This document shows positions 50,842-64,000 of a DNA stretch of 64,000 nt, in pieces. This DNA comes from an uncultured Burkholderiales bacterium (GTDB lineage Bacteria > Pseudomonadota > Gammaproteobacteria > Burkholderiales > Burkholderiaceae_C), in contig CAIZHQ010000016.1 in the NCBI GenBank assembly GCA_903932865.1, positions 701,284 to 765,283 on the forward strand. The letters run 5' to 3'. The position numbers were made by a program, and so were the translations under genes. The notes under the pieces were generated by a model, which ran no database searches, had not been told where the DNA came from, and was given only the letters and a program-made list of their open reading frames with translations. How positions within the stretch are numbered: the stretch's first letter is position 1; the number at the start of each line of letters is the position of its first letter.

Positions 50842-51921
50842 TCAGCGCTCCGCTCTTTCACGTTGCTCCAATCGGCTGAACAAATCCACCATCCACGCCA
50901 CGCGTTGATCGAAGCTTCGAGACGGCACAGTCCAAGGCATTTGGATGGCCAACGCATGCCGCTCGCTGCTCACGATGTCTACCAAAAATTGAATGGCGGG
51001 TACGGGACTCAACGGGACATCGGGCAACGCTGGTGCCTTCACCGCCACGGCGGTCGCTTTGGCAATCAAGGCCAGTTTTCGCGCTGTTGAAACCACCGTG
51101 CGGTGGTTCACAGAATTGAGGCCTTCTCGGTCTAATTGCTTGCCGATTTCGGCATACACCAAACGAGCGGCCTTTATGGCCGGGCGGCAATCCCAGGGCA
51201 ATTCAGCCAAACCAAACTCGCCCCTGCGGTAAAGGGCGTCTGCACGCAACAACAAGCGCTGCGTGAAACCCGCAATGCGTGAATCGAAAACCGGGTTGGC
51301 CAACCAAGCGTCTGCATCCATGCCAATTTCACGGAACCAAGCTCGTGGAATGTACAAACGCCCCATGCGCGCGTCATCGCCGATGTCTCTGGCAATATTG
51401 GTCAGTTGCATGGCCACGCCCAGCTCGCTTGCGCGCGCAATGGCGGTGTCTGTACTCGCCCCCATGATGATGGACATCATGGCGCCTACAGTGCCCGCAA
51501 CTCTGGCGCCATAGGCCTCCACATCGGCCAGGGTTTCGTAGCGGCGGCCTTGTGAGTCCCACAAGAAACCATCCAGCAAGGCCTCCAGCAAGCCACTGGG
51601 AATACCATAGCGATGCACCACCACCGTTAAAGCGCGGTCAGCGTCTTCGGCACCAGGGCGACCTGCATAGATGGCCGTTAAGCGGGACTTCAAATCGGCC
51701 ATGGCCAAAACAGGGTCATCGCCATCATCAATGGCGTCGTCTGCCAAGCGGCAAAACGCGTAAAGCGCAATGGCGGGTGGCCGCAAACGGGTTGGCAGCA
51801 ACCTGGACGCTGCAAAAAAAGATTTCGAGCCCCCGCGCATCAGTTCAGTGCAAGCCTCCAGGTCATAAGGCAAAGACACCGGCGTTGATTTCAAACTTGC
51901 ATCAGACAAATGATTTGACAT
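50842..51921 (-). CDS. crtB: 15-cis-phytoene synthase
   Basis: Condenses two geranylgeranyl diphosphates to phytoene. The 359-residue protein has the first Asp-rich motif region FCRLADDAIDD and the second motif QLTNIARDIGDDARMGRLYIP. The ATG at 51921 overlaps the crtI stop by 20 bp, so the two genes are translationally coupled; ATG 51939 in frame is less likely. Confidence 0.94.
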   Translation of the reverse strand: MSNHLSDASLKSTPVSLPYDLEACTELMRGGSKSFFAASRLLPTRLRPPAIALYAFCRLADDAIDDGDDPVLAMADLKSRLTAIYAGRPGAEDADRALTVVVHRYGIPSGLLEALLDGFLWDSQGRRYETLADVEAYGARVAGTVGAMMSIIMGASTDTAIARASELGVAMQLTNIARDIGDDARMGRLYIPRAWFREIGMDADAWLANPVFDSRIAGFTQRLLLRADALYRRGEFGLAELPWDCRPAIKAARLVYAEIGKQLDREGLNSVNHRTVVSTARKLALIAKATAVAVKAPALPDVPLSPVPAIQFLVDIVSSERHALAIQMPWTVPSRSFDQRVAWMVDLFSRLEQRERAER

Positions 51922-53485
51922 CGGGGACCACCTGTTCAAGCATTTTTGCGGACATCAAGACACTGGGCACGCCTGCGCCGGGCTGGCTGCTGGCACCTAC
52001 CATGAATAAACCTTCTACGTCCTGGCATCTGTTGTGCGGTCGAAACCAGGCGCTTTGAACCAAGATGGGTTCTAGACCAAAACCGGCACCCTTGTAAGAC
52101 CACAAGCGGTCTTGAAAATCTTGCGGCGTGGTGACTTTGGACGACACGACATGCTGTTTCAGATCGGGCAACACACTTTCTTGCAGTACGGTGGCTATGG
52201 CATCACGGTACTGCTCGGTGATCGCAGGCCAGTCGGTTTCACTGCTCAAATTGGGCACCACCGAGAGCGCATAAAAACTGTCGCAGCCCTCAGGCGCCAG
52301 CGAAGGGTCGGTGGCAGTGGGGCGGTACAAATACAAGCTGAAATCTTTGGACAACTTGTGATTCTTGAAAATATCCTGCAGCAAGCCTTTGTAGCGTGGG
52401 CCCAACACCATCATGTGGTGTGGCACGTCTTCGTACTTGCGATTGGTGCCAAAGTACCAAACAAACAAGCCCGACGAATATTTGCCTTTGGCAATGCGCT
52501 TGTCGGTCCAGTGCTTGCGGTGCTGTGGCTCAATCAGGTGTCGGTAGGTCCAAGAGGCATCGCCATTGCTCACCACAATGTCAGCCGGCAAGAACTCACC
52601 ACTGGCCAGCTCTACGCCTTTGGCACGGCCATCCTCCACGCGAATGCGCGTCACGGGAGCGTTGTAGCGGATGGGCACATGCCGTTCATCGAGCAACTTC
52701 ACCAATTCGCGCACGATGGCTCCTGTGCCCCCCATGGCAGAGTGCACGCCCCAGCGGCGCTCCAAAGAATGGATGAGTGAGTAAACACAAGTGACAGAGT
52801 AAGGATTGCCACCGATGAGCAAGGGGTGAAAGCTCATGACAATGCGCAATTTGGGGTGCTTGATGTGCTGGGCCACCAAGCTGTAAATGGAGCGCCAAGC
52901 TTGCATTCGGGCCAAATTGGGCATGGCCTTGATCACGTCACCAATGGTTTCGAAGGGCACCATGCCCAGCTCCACAAAACCCAACTGGAAACACTTCTCG
53001 GAAGCCACCATCAGGTTCTTAAACCCTTGCACATCTTCAGGACTGAACTTGGCAATTTGCTCAAGCATCTGCTCGTCATTGTTGCTGTAGTCAAAGTGCG
53101 TGCCATCGTCAAACCGGATGCGATAAAAGGGCGACATCAAGCGCAGATCGACATGGTCTTTCATCTCTTGGCCGCACAAGGTGAACAGCTCGGCGATCAG
53201 GTGCGGCAAGGTGATGATGGTGGGGCCCGCGTCAAAGGTAAAACCATCTTGCTTGTGCACATAGGCGCGGCCACCTGGCGCATCAAGTTTTTCAAGCATT
53301 TGAACGCGATAACCTTTGACGCTCAAACGGATGGCGGCAGCCAAGCCACCAAAACCTGTGCCAATCACGATGGCCGTCGGTACACGATCGCCCATCTCAG
53401 ACACTGAGCCAGTGGAATGGTTTTGAACACCACCACCGCCCCCGGAACCCGCGTCGGAATGAATCGATTTGTAGAGGTGTGTCAT
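51902..53485 (-). CDS. crtI: Phytoene desaturase
   Basis: FAD-dependent multi-step desaturation of phytoene to neurosporene or lycopene. The 527-residue protein has VIGTGFGGLAAAIRL, GGRAYVHKQDGFTFDAGP, and the C-terminal VGASSQPGAGVPSVLMSA. The N-terminus before the FAD loop is about 35 residues longer than usual and Gly/Ser-rich; ATG 53395 immediately before the loop is an alternative start. The product count of desaturations (three or four) cannot be read from sequence. It precedes crtB in a common operon. Confidence 0.93.
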   Translation of the reverse strand: MTHLYKSIHSDAGSGGGGGVQNHSTGSVSEMGDRVPTAIVIGTGFGGLAAAIRLSVKGYRVQMLEKLDAPGGRAYVHKQDGFTFDAGPTIITLPHLIAELFTLCGQEMKDHVDLRLMSPFYRIRFDDGTHFDYSNNDEQMLEQIAKFSPEDVQGFKNLMVASEKCFQLGFVELGMVPFETIGDVIKAMPNLARMQAWRSIYSLVAQHIKHPKLRIVMSFHPLLIGGNPYSVTCVYSLIHSLERRWGVHSAMGGTGAIVRELVKLLDERHVPIRYNAPVTRIRVEDGRAKGVELASGEFLPADIVVSNGDASWTYRHLIEPQHRKHWTDKRIAKGKYSSGLFVWYFGTNRKYEDVPHHMMVLGPRYKGLLQDIFKNHKLSKDFSLYLYRPTATDPSLAPEGCDSFYALSVVPNLSSETDWPAITEQYRDAIATVLQESVLPDLKQHVVSSKVTTPQDFQDRLWSYKGAGFGLEPILVQSAWFRPHNRCQDVEGLFMVGASSQPGAGVPSVLMSAKMLEQVVPDVKSFV

Positions 53486-53504
53486 GTCAGTCCAAGTGGG
53501 CAGG

Positions 53505-54308
53505 CTAAACCGGCGGCACATGCGCCGCATAGGGCGCAGGGGTTTGTGTGTTTTGCTTGCGAATGGCCCAGCGCCACAATGCCGTGGTGTCCAGTGGCAG
53601 CACCAGCATCAGGTGTTCGAGAATGGCCAACGCCAACATGGTACCCACCAAGACTGAGCCCACCACTTGCGAAGGCGTGGTTAAGGGCTGATTTGCAAAG
53701 TCAACCAACCACCACAAACAGGCACTGGCTAAGACCACAGCGAATGGAAAAAATGCGTTCATGCGACGGCGCTTGAAGAAGCTTTCCAAATACGCCAAAT
53801 GCACAGGCAAGAATTCTTCACTCAGATTGCGCACACCAAAAAACAAGTTCAACTTGGCGCTGGTGCGCATGGCCCACAAAACCAAATAAGTGCCTGTTCC
53901 CACTTGGTTGGGCGCATCCCAGGTGATGAACACAATGGCCAAGCCCACCATGAGGATGGCCAACTCGTGCCAAACCACCGCATTGAAAGAGGCCGTAAAT
54001 CGCGGCCAACCTGTGGTGCTTTTCAAGATGGCTGTTTTTTGCGGGCCGGTGATCCAACCCGTGAGAAAACTCAATTCGTTCCAACCCCAAGCCAGCAAAG
54101 CACAGGTGAAAGCGCAATAGGCGCCCATGATGCCGGTTTGCTGAGCAGTATGTGACAAACCCACCAAGGCGCCAAGTCCCAGCGCAGAGGAAATGACCAA
54201 GCTCAAGGTGACTGCAGTGCGCGACATGCGATTCAAAAGGATCACGATGCCCGTGCTGAACCACCAGATAAAAATCGCAAATCCCAAGGCAATCAAGGTG
54301 TCGGTCAT
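53505..54308 (-). CDS. puhE: Photosynthetic complex assembly protein PuhE (DUF3623)
   Basis: 267-residue inner-membrane protein with about seven helices, needed in Rhodobacter for normal reaction-centre assembly and bacteriochlorophyll levels. Family features seen are IWWFSTGIVILL, WGWNELSFLTG, WHELAIL, LRTSAK-like (MRTSAKLNLFFGVRNL) and HLAYLESFFKRR. It lies after acsF and before crtI in the minus-strand operon. Confidence 0.9.
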   Translation of the reverse strand: MTDTLIALGFAIFIWWFSTGIVILLNRMSRTAVTLSLVISSALGLGALVGLSHTAQQTGIMGAYCAFTCALLAWGWNELSFLTGWITGPQKTAILKSTTGWPRFTASFNAVVWHELAILMVGLAIVFITWDAPNQVGTGTYLVLWAMRTSAKLNLFFGVRNLSEEFLPVHLAYLESFFKRRRMNAFFPFAVVLASACLWWLVDFANQPLTTPSQVVGSVLVGTMLALAILEHLMLVLPLDTTALWRWAIRKQNTQTPAPYAAHVPPV

Positions 54309-54339
54309 CCTTGGCTTTCAGATTCAGTGGGCTGCAAAA

Positions 54340-55416
54340 TCACCAAGCCGGCACCATGCGAACATCCGCTGGAAGCGCGTGGTGTTTGACCGGCAAAAAG
54401 TACAAACGAAGGAAAGTGAGGCCACCGGCAATGGCCCAACGTGCACGCTGGAGATTTCCCACCAAACCACCCTTGGCCTTGGCCGCATCCATTTGCGTTT
54501 GAATGTGGAACAGATGCGACAGGCCTTCTCTGAAGGCGGGGTTGTCAATGTCCAAGCTGACCGGAAAAACTTGCTTGGTGATTTCATTGGTGATGCGGAA
54601 CACCTCGTAATCGTAGGTGGCCGACTCGAGTCCCATCTCTTGGTGCAGCATGGGGCGGGTATGGTCACGAACGTACATCGTGGCATAAACGGCTAAAAGG
54701 AAAAAGCGGATCCAATAAACATTGCCACCACGCAACAAATGCGGGTTGGCGCGCATGATCAATGCAAAGGATTCGCCGTGTCGGAACTCGTCGTTGCACC
54801 AACGTTCAAACCAACGGAAAATGGGATGAAAACGCTTGTCTGGATTCTTTTCCAATTGACGGTAAATGGTGATGTAACGGGCGTAGCCAATTTTTTCGGA
54901 CAAATAGGTTGCGTAAAAAATGTACTTGGGCTTGAAGTAGGTGTAAGCCTTGGTGCGCTTCAAATTGCCCAAGTCGATACCCAAGCCAAAGTCCTTCAAA
55001 GACTGGTTGATGAAACTGGCATGGCGAGACTCATCTCGCGCCATGTAGCGCATCAATTGTTTGATATCAGGGTTCTCCACATTTTTGAAAATCTCGTTGT
55101 ACAGAATACAACCTGAAAATTCGGAGGTGAGCGATGAAATCAAAAAGTCTAAAAACTCTTGACGCATTTCTGGGCTGACTTGGGAAAATCTATCGGCCAC
55201 TTCCTTGGCAAACTCTTCATCACGCTGGAAGTGATCGTGGTTGTTGTCACCCTCGTATTCCGCCATCATTTTGTCCCACTCAGCGCGCATGGGGGACATG
55301 TCCAGTTTGTCCATCGCAGCAAAGTCTGTCGTATAAAAGCGGGGGCTGAGCATTGTGCTCTCCACGGCTTTTTGGGATGCTTTTTCGGCGCTGTCAATGG
55401 TTGAGGTGGTTTGCAT
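54340..55416 (-). CDS. acsF: Magnesium-protoporphyrin IX monomethyl ester cyclase, aerobic (oxidative)
   Basis: Di-iron enzyme using O2 to form the fifth ring of the chlorophyll macrocycle. The 358-residue protein has iron-binding [16 protein letters not shown] and [10 protein letters not shown] motifs. The anaerobic alternative BchE is not in the window. With this cyclase pigment synthesis requires oxygen, as expected for aerobic phototrophs. It lies between puhC and puhE. Confidence 0.95.
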   Translation of the reverse strand: MQTTSTIDSAEKASQKAVESTMLSPRFYTTDFAAMDKLDMSPMRAEWDKMMAEYEGDNNHDHFQRDEEFAKEVADRFSQVSPEMRQEFLDFLISSLTSEFSGCILYNEIFKNVENPDIKQLMRYMARDESRHASFINQSLKDFGLGIDLGNLKRTKAYTYFKPKYIFYATYLSEKIGYARYITIYRQLEKNPDKRFHPIFRWFERWCNDEFRHGESFALIMRANPHLLRGGNVYWIRFFLLAVYATMYVRDHTRPMLHQEMGLESATYDYEVFRITNEITKQVFPVSLDIDNPAFREGLSHLFHIQTQMDAAKAKGGLVGNLQRARWAIAGGLTFLRLYFLPVKHHALPADVRMVPAW

Positions 55417-55456
55417 AAACGATTAGTCCAGTGTCTTAAAAAAAGCTGCGGCGTCT

Positions 55457-55927
55457 TTATTCAGGCTGCATGGCTAAGAACCTTGAGAATTCAGCCGCAT
55501 TGGTCGGTCCAAAGGACTCCAAGTCCACCCGTTGGCCAGTGCTCGGGTCAAACAAAGTGACGCGGCCATCTACACGGGCAATCAAATCAAAGGGAAAGTC
55601 AGAACCAATGCCCCGTGAGTACCTCTCACGTGTCAGTGCGCGAAGCGCTCCGCGCACAAAGCCTTGCTCGCCATGCAAAACTGCCAAAGTTTTTCCGGTT
55701 ACACCGTCTTCCACACGGACACCACCGTCATGGTGATCCTGAAAAACCAGTGATCGTTGAACAGTGGGGGCTGCGGCTTTCTGGTCAGGCCCGTTGCCAG
55801 TGATGCGAACCAGGCCGACAGAAATGAGCGAGAACGCGATGATGCCAGCCGCGCAATACAAAACCCACTGGGGGAAGTGGTCTTGTGTGGCTTTGCGCGG
55901 CAAGGTTGCTGCTTGAAATCCACTCAT
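55457..55927 (-). CDS. puhC: Photosynthetic complex assembly protein PuhC
   Basis: 156-residue protein with one N-terminal membrane helix (about residues 21-45) and a periplasmic beta-rich domain (VRVEDGVTGKTLAVL, GFVRGALRALTRER, RVTLFDPSTG). PuhC helps organise the reaction centre and LH1 ring. Its ATG overlaps the puhB stop by 4 bp. Confidence 0.9.
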   Translation of the reverse strand: MSGFQAATLPRKATQDHFPQWVLYCAAGIIAFSLISVGLVRITGNGPDQKAAAPTVQRSLVFQDHHDGGVRVEDGVTGKTLAVLHGEQGFVRGALRALTRERYSRGIGSDFPFDLIARVDGRVTLFDPSTGQRVDLESFGPTNAAEFSRFLAMQPE

Positions 55928-56595
55928 GTCAGACTCACTTGAAGTTCATTGGAGTTGGGTTTCCCATTTGTGACTGAAGCAGTCGCATGAGCAGGAAGTC
56001 CCGTATGTTGTGACCATGCATCTCGCAACTTGACAGACACCTCTTCAACATGGGGTATGGCGCGCAAGGTGGGCTCGGGTTTGTTGATTTTCCAAGGCCT
56101 CACACTGGGCCATAAATGAATCCATGCAATGCGGTCTGATCCTTTCAAGGCCAAAGTGATGTCGCCAAAGCCGTTCTGCAACGTCCGAACATCCGCCGAC
56201 ACCACTTGCTTCAACGGCAAGTTGAACGACACGGTGAATACGATGCCCAAACGCATGACCACCCGCTTGTTGGTCAAGGTGTAAACCGTCGTGCGAGAGG
56301 TCATGTAAGCCAGCATCCACAAGGAACCCACGCCAATGAGGGCCAATGGCGCAATCCATTTGATGGACATCAGCACCGCCATGGCACCAGCACCTTCTTC
56401 CAGGGAAGGCCAGGCGCAGGCCAAAATGAGCACCGCAAAATAAATGACCAGCTTTTTGATGTGAAAAGCCGAAGAGGCCAGCATTGCGGTGTCTGGTGAG
56501 CCTTGCCAAACAATGAACTCATCAGAAGGTAATCTCTCAGGCAAGCCGTACTGCGGTTCAAACTCGTATTCATGTCCAAGGTTTTCGATGGGCAT
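55924..56595 (-). CDS. puhB: Photosynthetic complex assembly protein PuhB
   Basis: 223-residue protein with a start EYEFEPQYGLPERLPSDEFIVWQGSP, three hydrophobic segments in the middle and a PH-like domain (SRTTVYTLTNKRVVMRLG). PuhB binds and stabilises reaction-centre subunits during assembly. ATG 56595 follows AGAGGA; the earlier in-frame ATG at 56625 is less likely. puhA is 46 bp upstream. Confidence 0.9.
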   Translation of the reverse strand: MPIENLGHEYEFEPQYGLPERLPSDEFIVWQGSPDTAMLASSAFHIKKLVIYFAVLILACAWPSLEEGAGAMAVLMSIKWIAPLALIGVGSLWMLAYMTSRTTVYTLTNKRVVMRLGIVFTVSFNLPLKQVVSADVRTLQNGFGDITLALKGSDRIAWIHLWPSVRPWKINKPEPTLRAIPHVEEVSVKLRDAWSQHTGLPAHATASVTNGKPNSNELQVSLT

Positions 56596-56641
56596 TTGAT
56601 TCCTCTTGAGCTGTTCATTCAACATGCATGACCGTGAAACC

Positions 56642-57403
56642 TTAAATCAGCGGCTCACTGCGTTTGGCATCGGCATACAAAGTACCGGCCCCGTAGTAAG
56701 CACTGATTTTTTCTTCTTCTAATTTTGTGACCTGGTCTGGATTTTTCAGGGCAGGCACATCAGCGAAATGACGAGCATAGACAGCATGCACTTCAACCTG
56801 ATTTCTGCGAATTAGGGAAAACGTGATGGGCAGCAAAACGGTGCGACCACCCGCGATTTCTACTTCCAAGTATCGGAACATCATTTCAGCAGAATCAATC
56901 CAGATGTCTTTGACGGTGCCACCTTGTTTGCCATCGCCAGCCATGACGGGCAGACCACGTGGGTCGACGTCTTGCGCTGCGACGGTGTAGTCGCTGGCGA
57001 TCCGCAAAGGTTGAATCAGTGGCACGCCATGGGATGTCCGCTCGGGGACATCTTCGCGCATGGTGTAAGCGCCCGGACCGACGGCCGCGGTCATGGCGTT
57101 GCCTTGTGGCTCGATGGGGGCGCCTGAACTTGGATTGGTTGCCACGGCGTTGTAGGCAGGTTCTTTGCGTGTCAGGTCAGGCACCGTGACGCTTTTGCCA
57201 CCTTCGAGCAAGAAAGTTTTGGGCGCTGGAATCGGGAAGCCCTTGACCACGGCACGTCCGCTGCTGCTGGACTCCATGGGATAGCCTTCGCGGTGGTTTT
57301 CGGTGACCAGATACCAAATCAGGCCAGCAAAAAATAGCCAAAATACATAAAGCAGTATTTGGGCTAAATCGATATAACCAGTGATGTTGCCAACTGTTTG
57401 CAT
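56642..57403 (-). CDS. puhA: Photosynthetic reaction centre H subunit
   Basis: 253-residue subunit with one N-terminal helix (about residues 13-33, ending IWYLVTENHREGYP) and a cytoplasmic barrel that controls proton supply to the secondary quinone. Family segments GPGAYTMREDVPE, DPRGLPVMAGDG and ITFSLIRRNQV-EVHA are present. ATG 57403 follows AAAGGAG; the in-frame start at 57424 is less likely. It is followed by puhB, puhC, acsF, puhE. Confidence 0.96.
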   Translation of the reverse strand: MQTVGNITGYIDLAQILLYVFWLFFAGLIWYLVTENHREGYPMESSSSGRAVVKGFPIPAPKTFLLEGGKSVTVPDLTRKEPAYNAVATNPSSGAPIEPQGNAMTAAVGPGAYTMREDVPERTSHGVPLIQPLRIASDYTVAAQDVDPRGLPVMAGDGKQGGTVKDIWIDSAEMMFRYLEVEIAGGRTVLLPITFSLIRRNQVEVHAVYARHFADVPALKNPDQVTKLEEEKISAYYGAGTLYADAKRSEPLI

Positions 57404-57424
57404 AACGTCTTCTCCTTTGAACAA

Positions 57425-58861
57425 TTAAATGCGTGACTCGGTCAAACCGAGGGGTGAGGGGACAGCGATTGAAAAAGAGGTGCTGCGTTTGACCAGGGGT
57501 CCCACAGCGATCAGGGTGAGAAACAACAAAAGCATTTCAACGTGGTAGACCATGCTGTACGCCACTGAAGGGTCCGTTAAACCTTCGCCCAAAGCACCTT
57601 GCGAGGCCAATGTGTTCACGATGTCTCGCAGTGCACCGCCAAAGAACATGGCCAGGCCAGCGGCAGCCGCTTGCACAGCCCCCCAAGCACCCAAGGCCAA
57701 ACCTATGAAATTGGACTCAATGCGCATGGCTGTGAAAAGAGTACCGACCGCAAACAAGCCGCCGCCAAATCCAATGCCCATGGCGCCAAACCTGAAAAGC
57801 CAACCCGCATCCAGGGGTGCTGAAAAAATCACCGCTGCAAATGCCGGTAAGCCTGCCAATGCCCCATAGGCTGCCAGCCGCATCGGGTCTATGCCTTTGG
57901 CCAATTGGCGACCAGCCACATAAAAACCCAACAATCCACCAGCAGACAACATCGCTGTCAATGCACTGGTGGCGCCGACACTCAATTTCAGAATTTCACC
58001 GCCATAGGGCTCCAGCACAATGTCCTGCATGTTGAATCCCATGGTGCCCAAGGCCGTGGCCCATAAAAACCGCTTGGCATGGGGTAACGCAATAAATTCA
58101 GCCCAAACCTCTTTGAATGGGCGCCGAATTTCGGTCTTCATCGCCTTGACACGCTCATGATTGCGAGGCTCTTGCTTCCAAAGCGCGACGCCGTTGAGCA
58201 GCAACACCACGAGCGCCGTACCTTGCACGACTTGAACCAAAATTTCAGGTGTGAAGTTGGCCAGCAAGGAGCTGTAAACCAAACTGCCAAAGACGGCCCC
58301 GACCAAGAGCATGGTGTACATCAGGGCCACAACGCGTGGCCGAGTTTCTTCACTGGCTTGGTCGGTGGCCAAGGCCAAACCTGCGGTTTGTGAGGTTTGC
58401 AAACCTGCACCCACCATCAAGAATGCGATGGCCGCAGCGCCTTGGCCGACCCAGTCAGGCACAGGAACTTGTCCCCCACCCGACAGGACCAGCAAGGCAA
58501 AAGGCATGACAGCCAGCCCCAAAAATTGAATCAAGGTGCCGCCCCACATGTAAGGCACCCGACGCCATCCAAAGGCGGAGATGTGGACATCAGATTGGTA
58601 GCCCGTGACCGCCCTGAACGGCGCCACCAGCAGAGGAAGGGCAAGCATCAATGAGACCAACCACGCGGGTACAAACAATTCCACAATCATGACGCGGTTC
58701 AGCGTGCCGATCATCAAGGCGGTCGTGATGCCCATGGTGAACTTGAACAGAGACAAGCGCAACAAACGCGCCAGCGGCAAGCCTGGGCTGGCCACGTCTG
58801 CAAACGGCAGCCAGCTCACTGGCATTTGTTTGGCAAACTTGGCAAACGTTTTGGCTCTCAT
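57425..58861 (-). CDS. lhaA: Light-harvesting complex 1 assembly protein LhaA (PucC family)
   Basis: 478-residue, 12-helix transporter-like protein thought to deliver bacteriochlorophyll to nascent LH1 polypeptides. It shows RLSLFKFTMG near the start, the PucC-type RVPYMWGGTLIQF, QTAGLALATD and NMQDIVLEPYGGE segments. The ATG at 58861 overlaps the bchM stop by 4 bp; upstream in-frame extension to 58927 is not expected. It sits between bchM and puhA, the standard position. Confidence 0.92.
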   Translation of the reverse strand: MRAKTFAKFAKQMPVSWLPFADVASPGLPLARLLRLSLFKFTMGITTALMIGTLNRVMIVELFVPAWLVSLMLALPLLVAPFRAVTGYQSDVHISAFGWRRVPYMWGGTLIQFLGLAVMPFALLVLSGGGQVPVPDWVGQGAAAIAFLMVGAGLQTSQTAGLALATDQASEETRPRVVALMYTMLLVGAVFGSLVYSSLLANFTPEILVQVVQGTALVVLLLNGVALWKQEPRNHERVKAMKTEIRRPFKEVWAEFIALPHAKRFLWATALGTMGFNMQDIVLEPYGGEILKLSVGATSALTAMLSAGGLLGFYVAGRQLAKGIDPMRLAAYGALAGLPAFAAVIFSAPLDAGWLFRFGAMGIGFGGGLFAVGTLFTAMRIESNFIGLALGAWGAVQAAAAGLAMFFGGALRDIVNTLASQGALGEGLTDPSVAYSMVYHVEMLLLFLTLIAVGPLVKRSTSFSIAVPSPLGLTESRI

Positions 58862-59556
58862 GACCGTACCCACTCCATCGCTTTGGATTTGTAAAAACCG
58901 CTCGACACTTTGTGCGCGCGGGCACAATGCCAGCCGTTCAATGATGGATGCGTCTTCATCAGCTCAGCAATGCGCGTCTCAGCCATCGGTTCCAGCCAAG
59001 GTGCACGGTCGCCTCTGGGAAGCATGCGACCCACAGAGATCATCAAGGCCAACAGGGGTGTGCGGGGTGCAAAGGTGAACACCATGGACTCGCTGGTGCG
59101 CTCAGCCAGCTGCGCCAATGCGTGGACTGCATCTTCTGTGTCATAGTGAATGATGGAGTCCATGGCCACCACATGGTCAAAGTGCCCCAATCCTTTGTCG
59201 AGCATGTCACCGCTGTGAAATTCCACCAAGTGCGCTATGTCGGCAGGAATTCTTTCCCGCGCCAAGTCGACCAAGGTGGGGGACAAATCAATGGCCACCA
59301 CCTGAGCGCCCAAGCGTGCTGCTTCAACCGCCAAGGCACCTGTGCCACAGCCTGCATCCAAAATGCGTTTGCCCTTGAGGTCTTGACCTAACCACGATAC
59401 CAAGGTTGACCGCATTTGATCGCGTCCTGCTCGCACTGTGGCGCGAATGCGGCCCACTGGCGCATCTGAGGTCAATTTTTCCCACGCGGCAGCGGCTGTG
59501 CGATCGAAATAGTTTTCGATTTGTCCGCGTCGTTGCTCGTAAGTGATGTCACTCAT
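58858..59556 (-). CDS. bchM: Magnesium-protoporphyrin IX methyltransferase
   Basis: SAM-dependent methylation of the C13 propionate of Mg-protoporphyrin IX, preparing it for AcsF. The 232-residue protein has the SAM loop ILDAGCGTGALAVEA, AIDLSPTLVDLA, MDSIIHY and FTFAPRTPLL. It follows bchL by 11 bp and overlaps lhaA. Confidence 0.95.
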   Translation of the reverse strand: MSDITYEQRRGQIENYFDRTAAAAWEKLTSDAPVGRIRATVRAGRDQMRSTLVSWLGQDLKGKRILDAGCGTGALAVEAARLGAQVVAIDLSPTLVDLARERIPADIAHLVEFHSGDMLDKGLGHFDHVVAMDSIIHYDTEDAVHALAQLAERTSESMVFTFAPRTPLLALMISVGRMLPRGDRAPWLEPMAETRIAELMKTHPSLNGWHCARAHKVSSGFYKSKAMEWVRS

Positions 59557-59567
59557 GGTTCAAAGCC

Positions 59568-64000
<4,433 letters not shown>

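Overview
This window looks like chromosomal DNA of a betaproteobacterium of the order Burkholderiales, most likely family Comamonadaceae and possibly a Limnohabitans-type freshwater aerobic anoxygenic phototroph. The basis is the GC-rich codon use, the nadE-glnB, aat-bpt and phaC-phaA-phaB neighbourhoods, and a photosynthesis gene cluster laid out like that of the Rubrivivax group. The genus is inference; no rRNA gene is present.

Left half (1-30101): housekeeping genes. Molybdenum cofactor genes (moaA, mobA, 3'-truncated moeA), an aldehyde dehydrogenase, a proton-pumping membrane pyrophosphatase divergent from a soluble pyrophosphatase, a FemAB-like protein, nadE-glnB, a LOG-family hydrolase with an RDD membrane protein, an ECF-type sigma factor coupled to DUF3619 and DUF3106 genes, ilvI-ilvH-ilvC, pssA, leuA with a peptide-coding attenuator leader, a D-Ala-D-Ala endopeptidase, an IclR regulator, the N-degron transferases aat and bpt, pgeF, phaCAB, and an nfeD-SPFH pair.

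Right half (30424-64000): bacteriochlorophyll and carotenoid genes. First comes an accessory chlorophyll block: bciA (8-vinyl reductase) facing an operon of a bchC paralogue and a light-dependent protochlorophyllide reductase (LPOR) gene broken by one in-frame TGA. After an alpha/beta hydrolase, the plus strand carries a superoperon crtE-crtF-bchC-bchX-bchY-bchZ-pufB-(unknown small membrane gene)-pufA-pufL-pufM-pufC, then crtA-crtD-crtC. It is headed by near-perfect CrtJ/PpsR operators (TGT-N12-ACA) before crtE and before bchC. Facing it on the minus strand is bchH (5' end outside the window)-bchL-bchM-lhaA-puhA-puhB-puhC-acsF-puhE-crtI-crtB followed by three little-known genes (69-residue membrane peptide, DUF2269 protein, SDR).

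Together the genes give reaction-centre and LH1 polypeptides, their assembly factors, most of the protoporphyrin-to-bacteriochlorophyll a route and the spheroidene/spheroidenone carotenoid pathway. The cyclase is the oxygen-dependent AcsF, which fits an aerobic phototroph. The most unusual items are the second bchC plus interrupted LPOR, and the unassigned one-helix gene between pufB and pufA.
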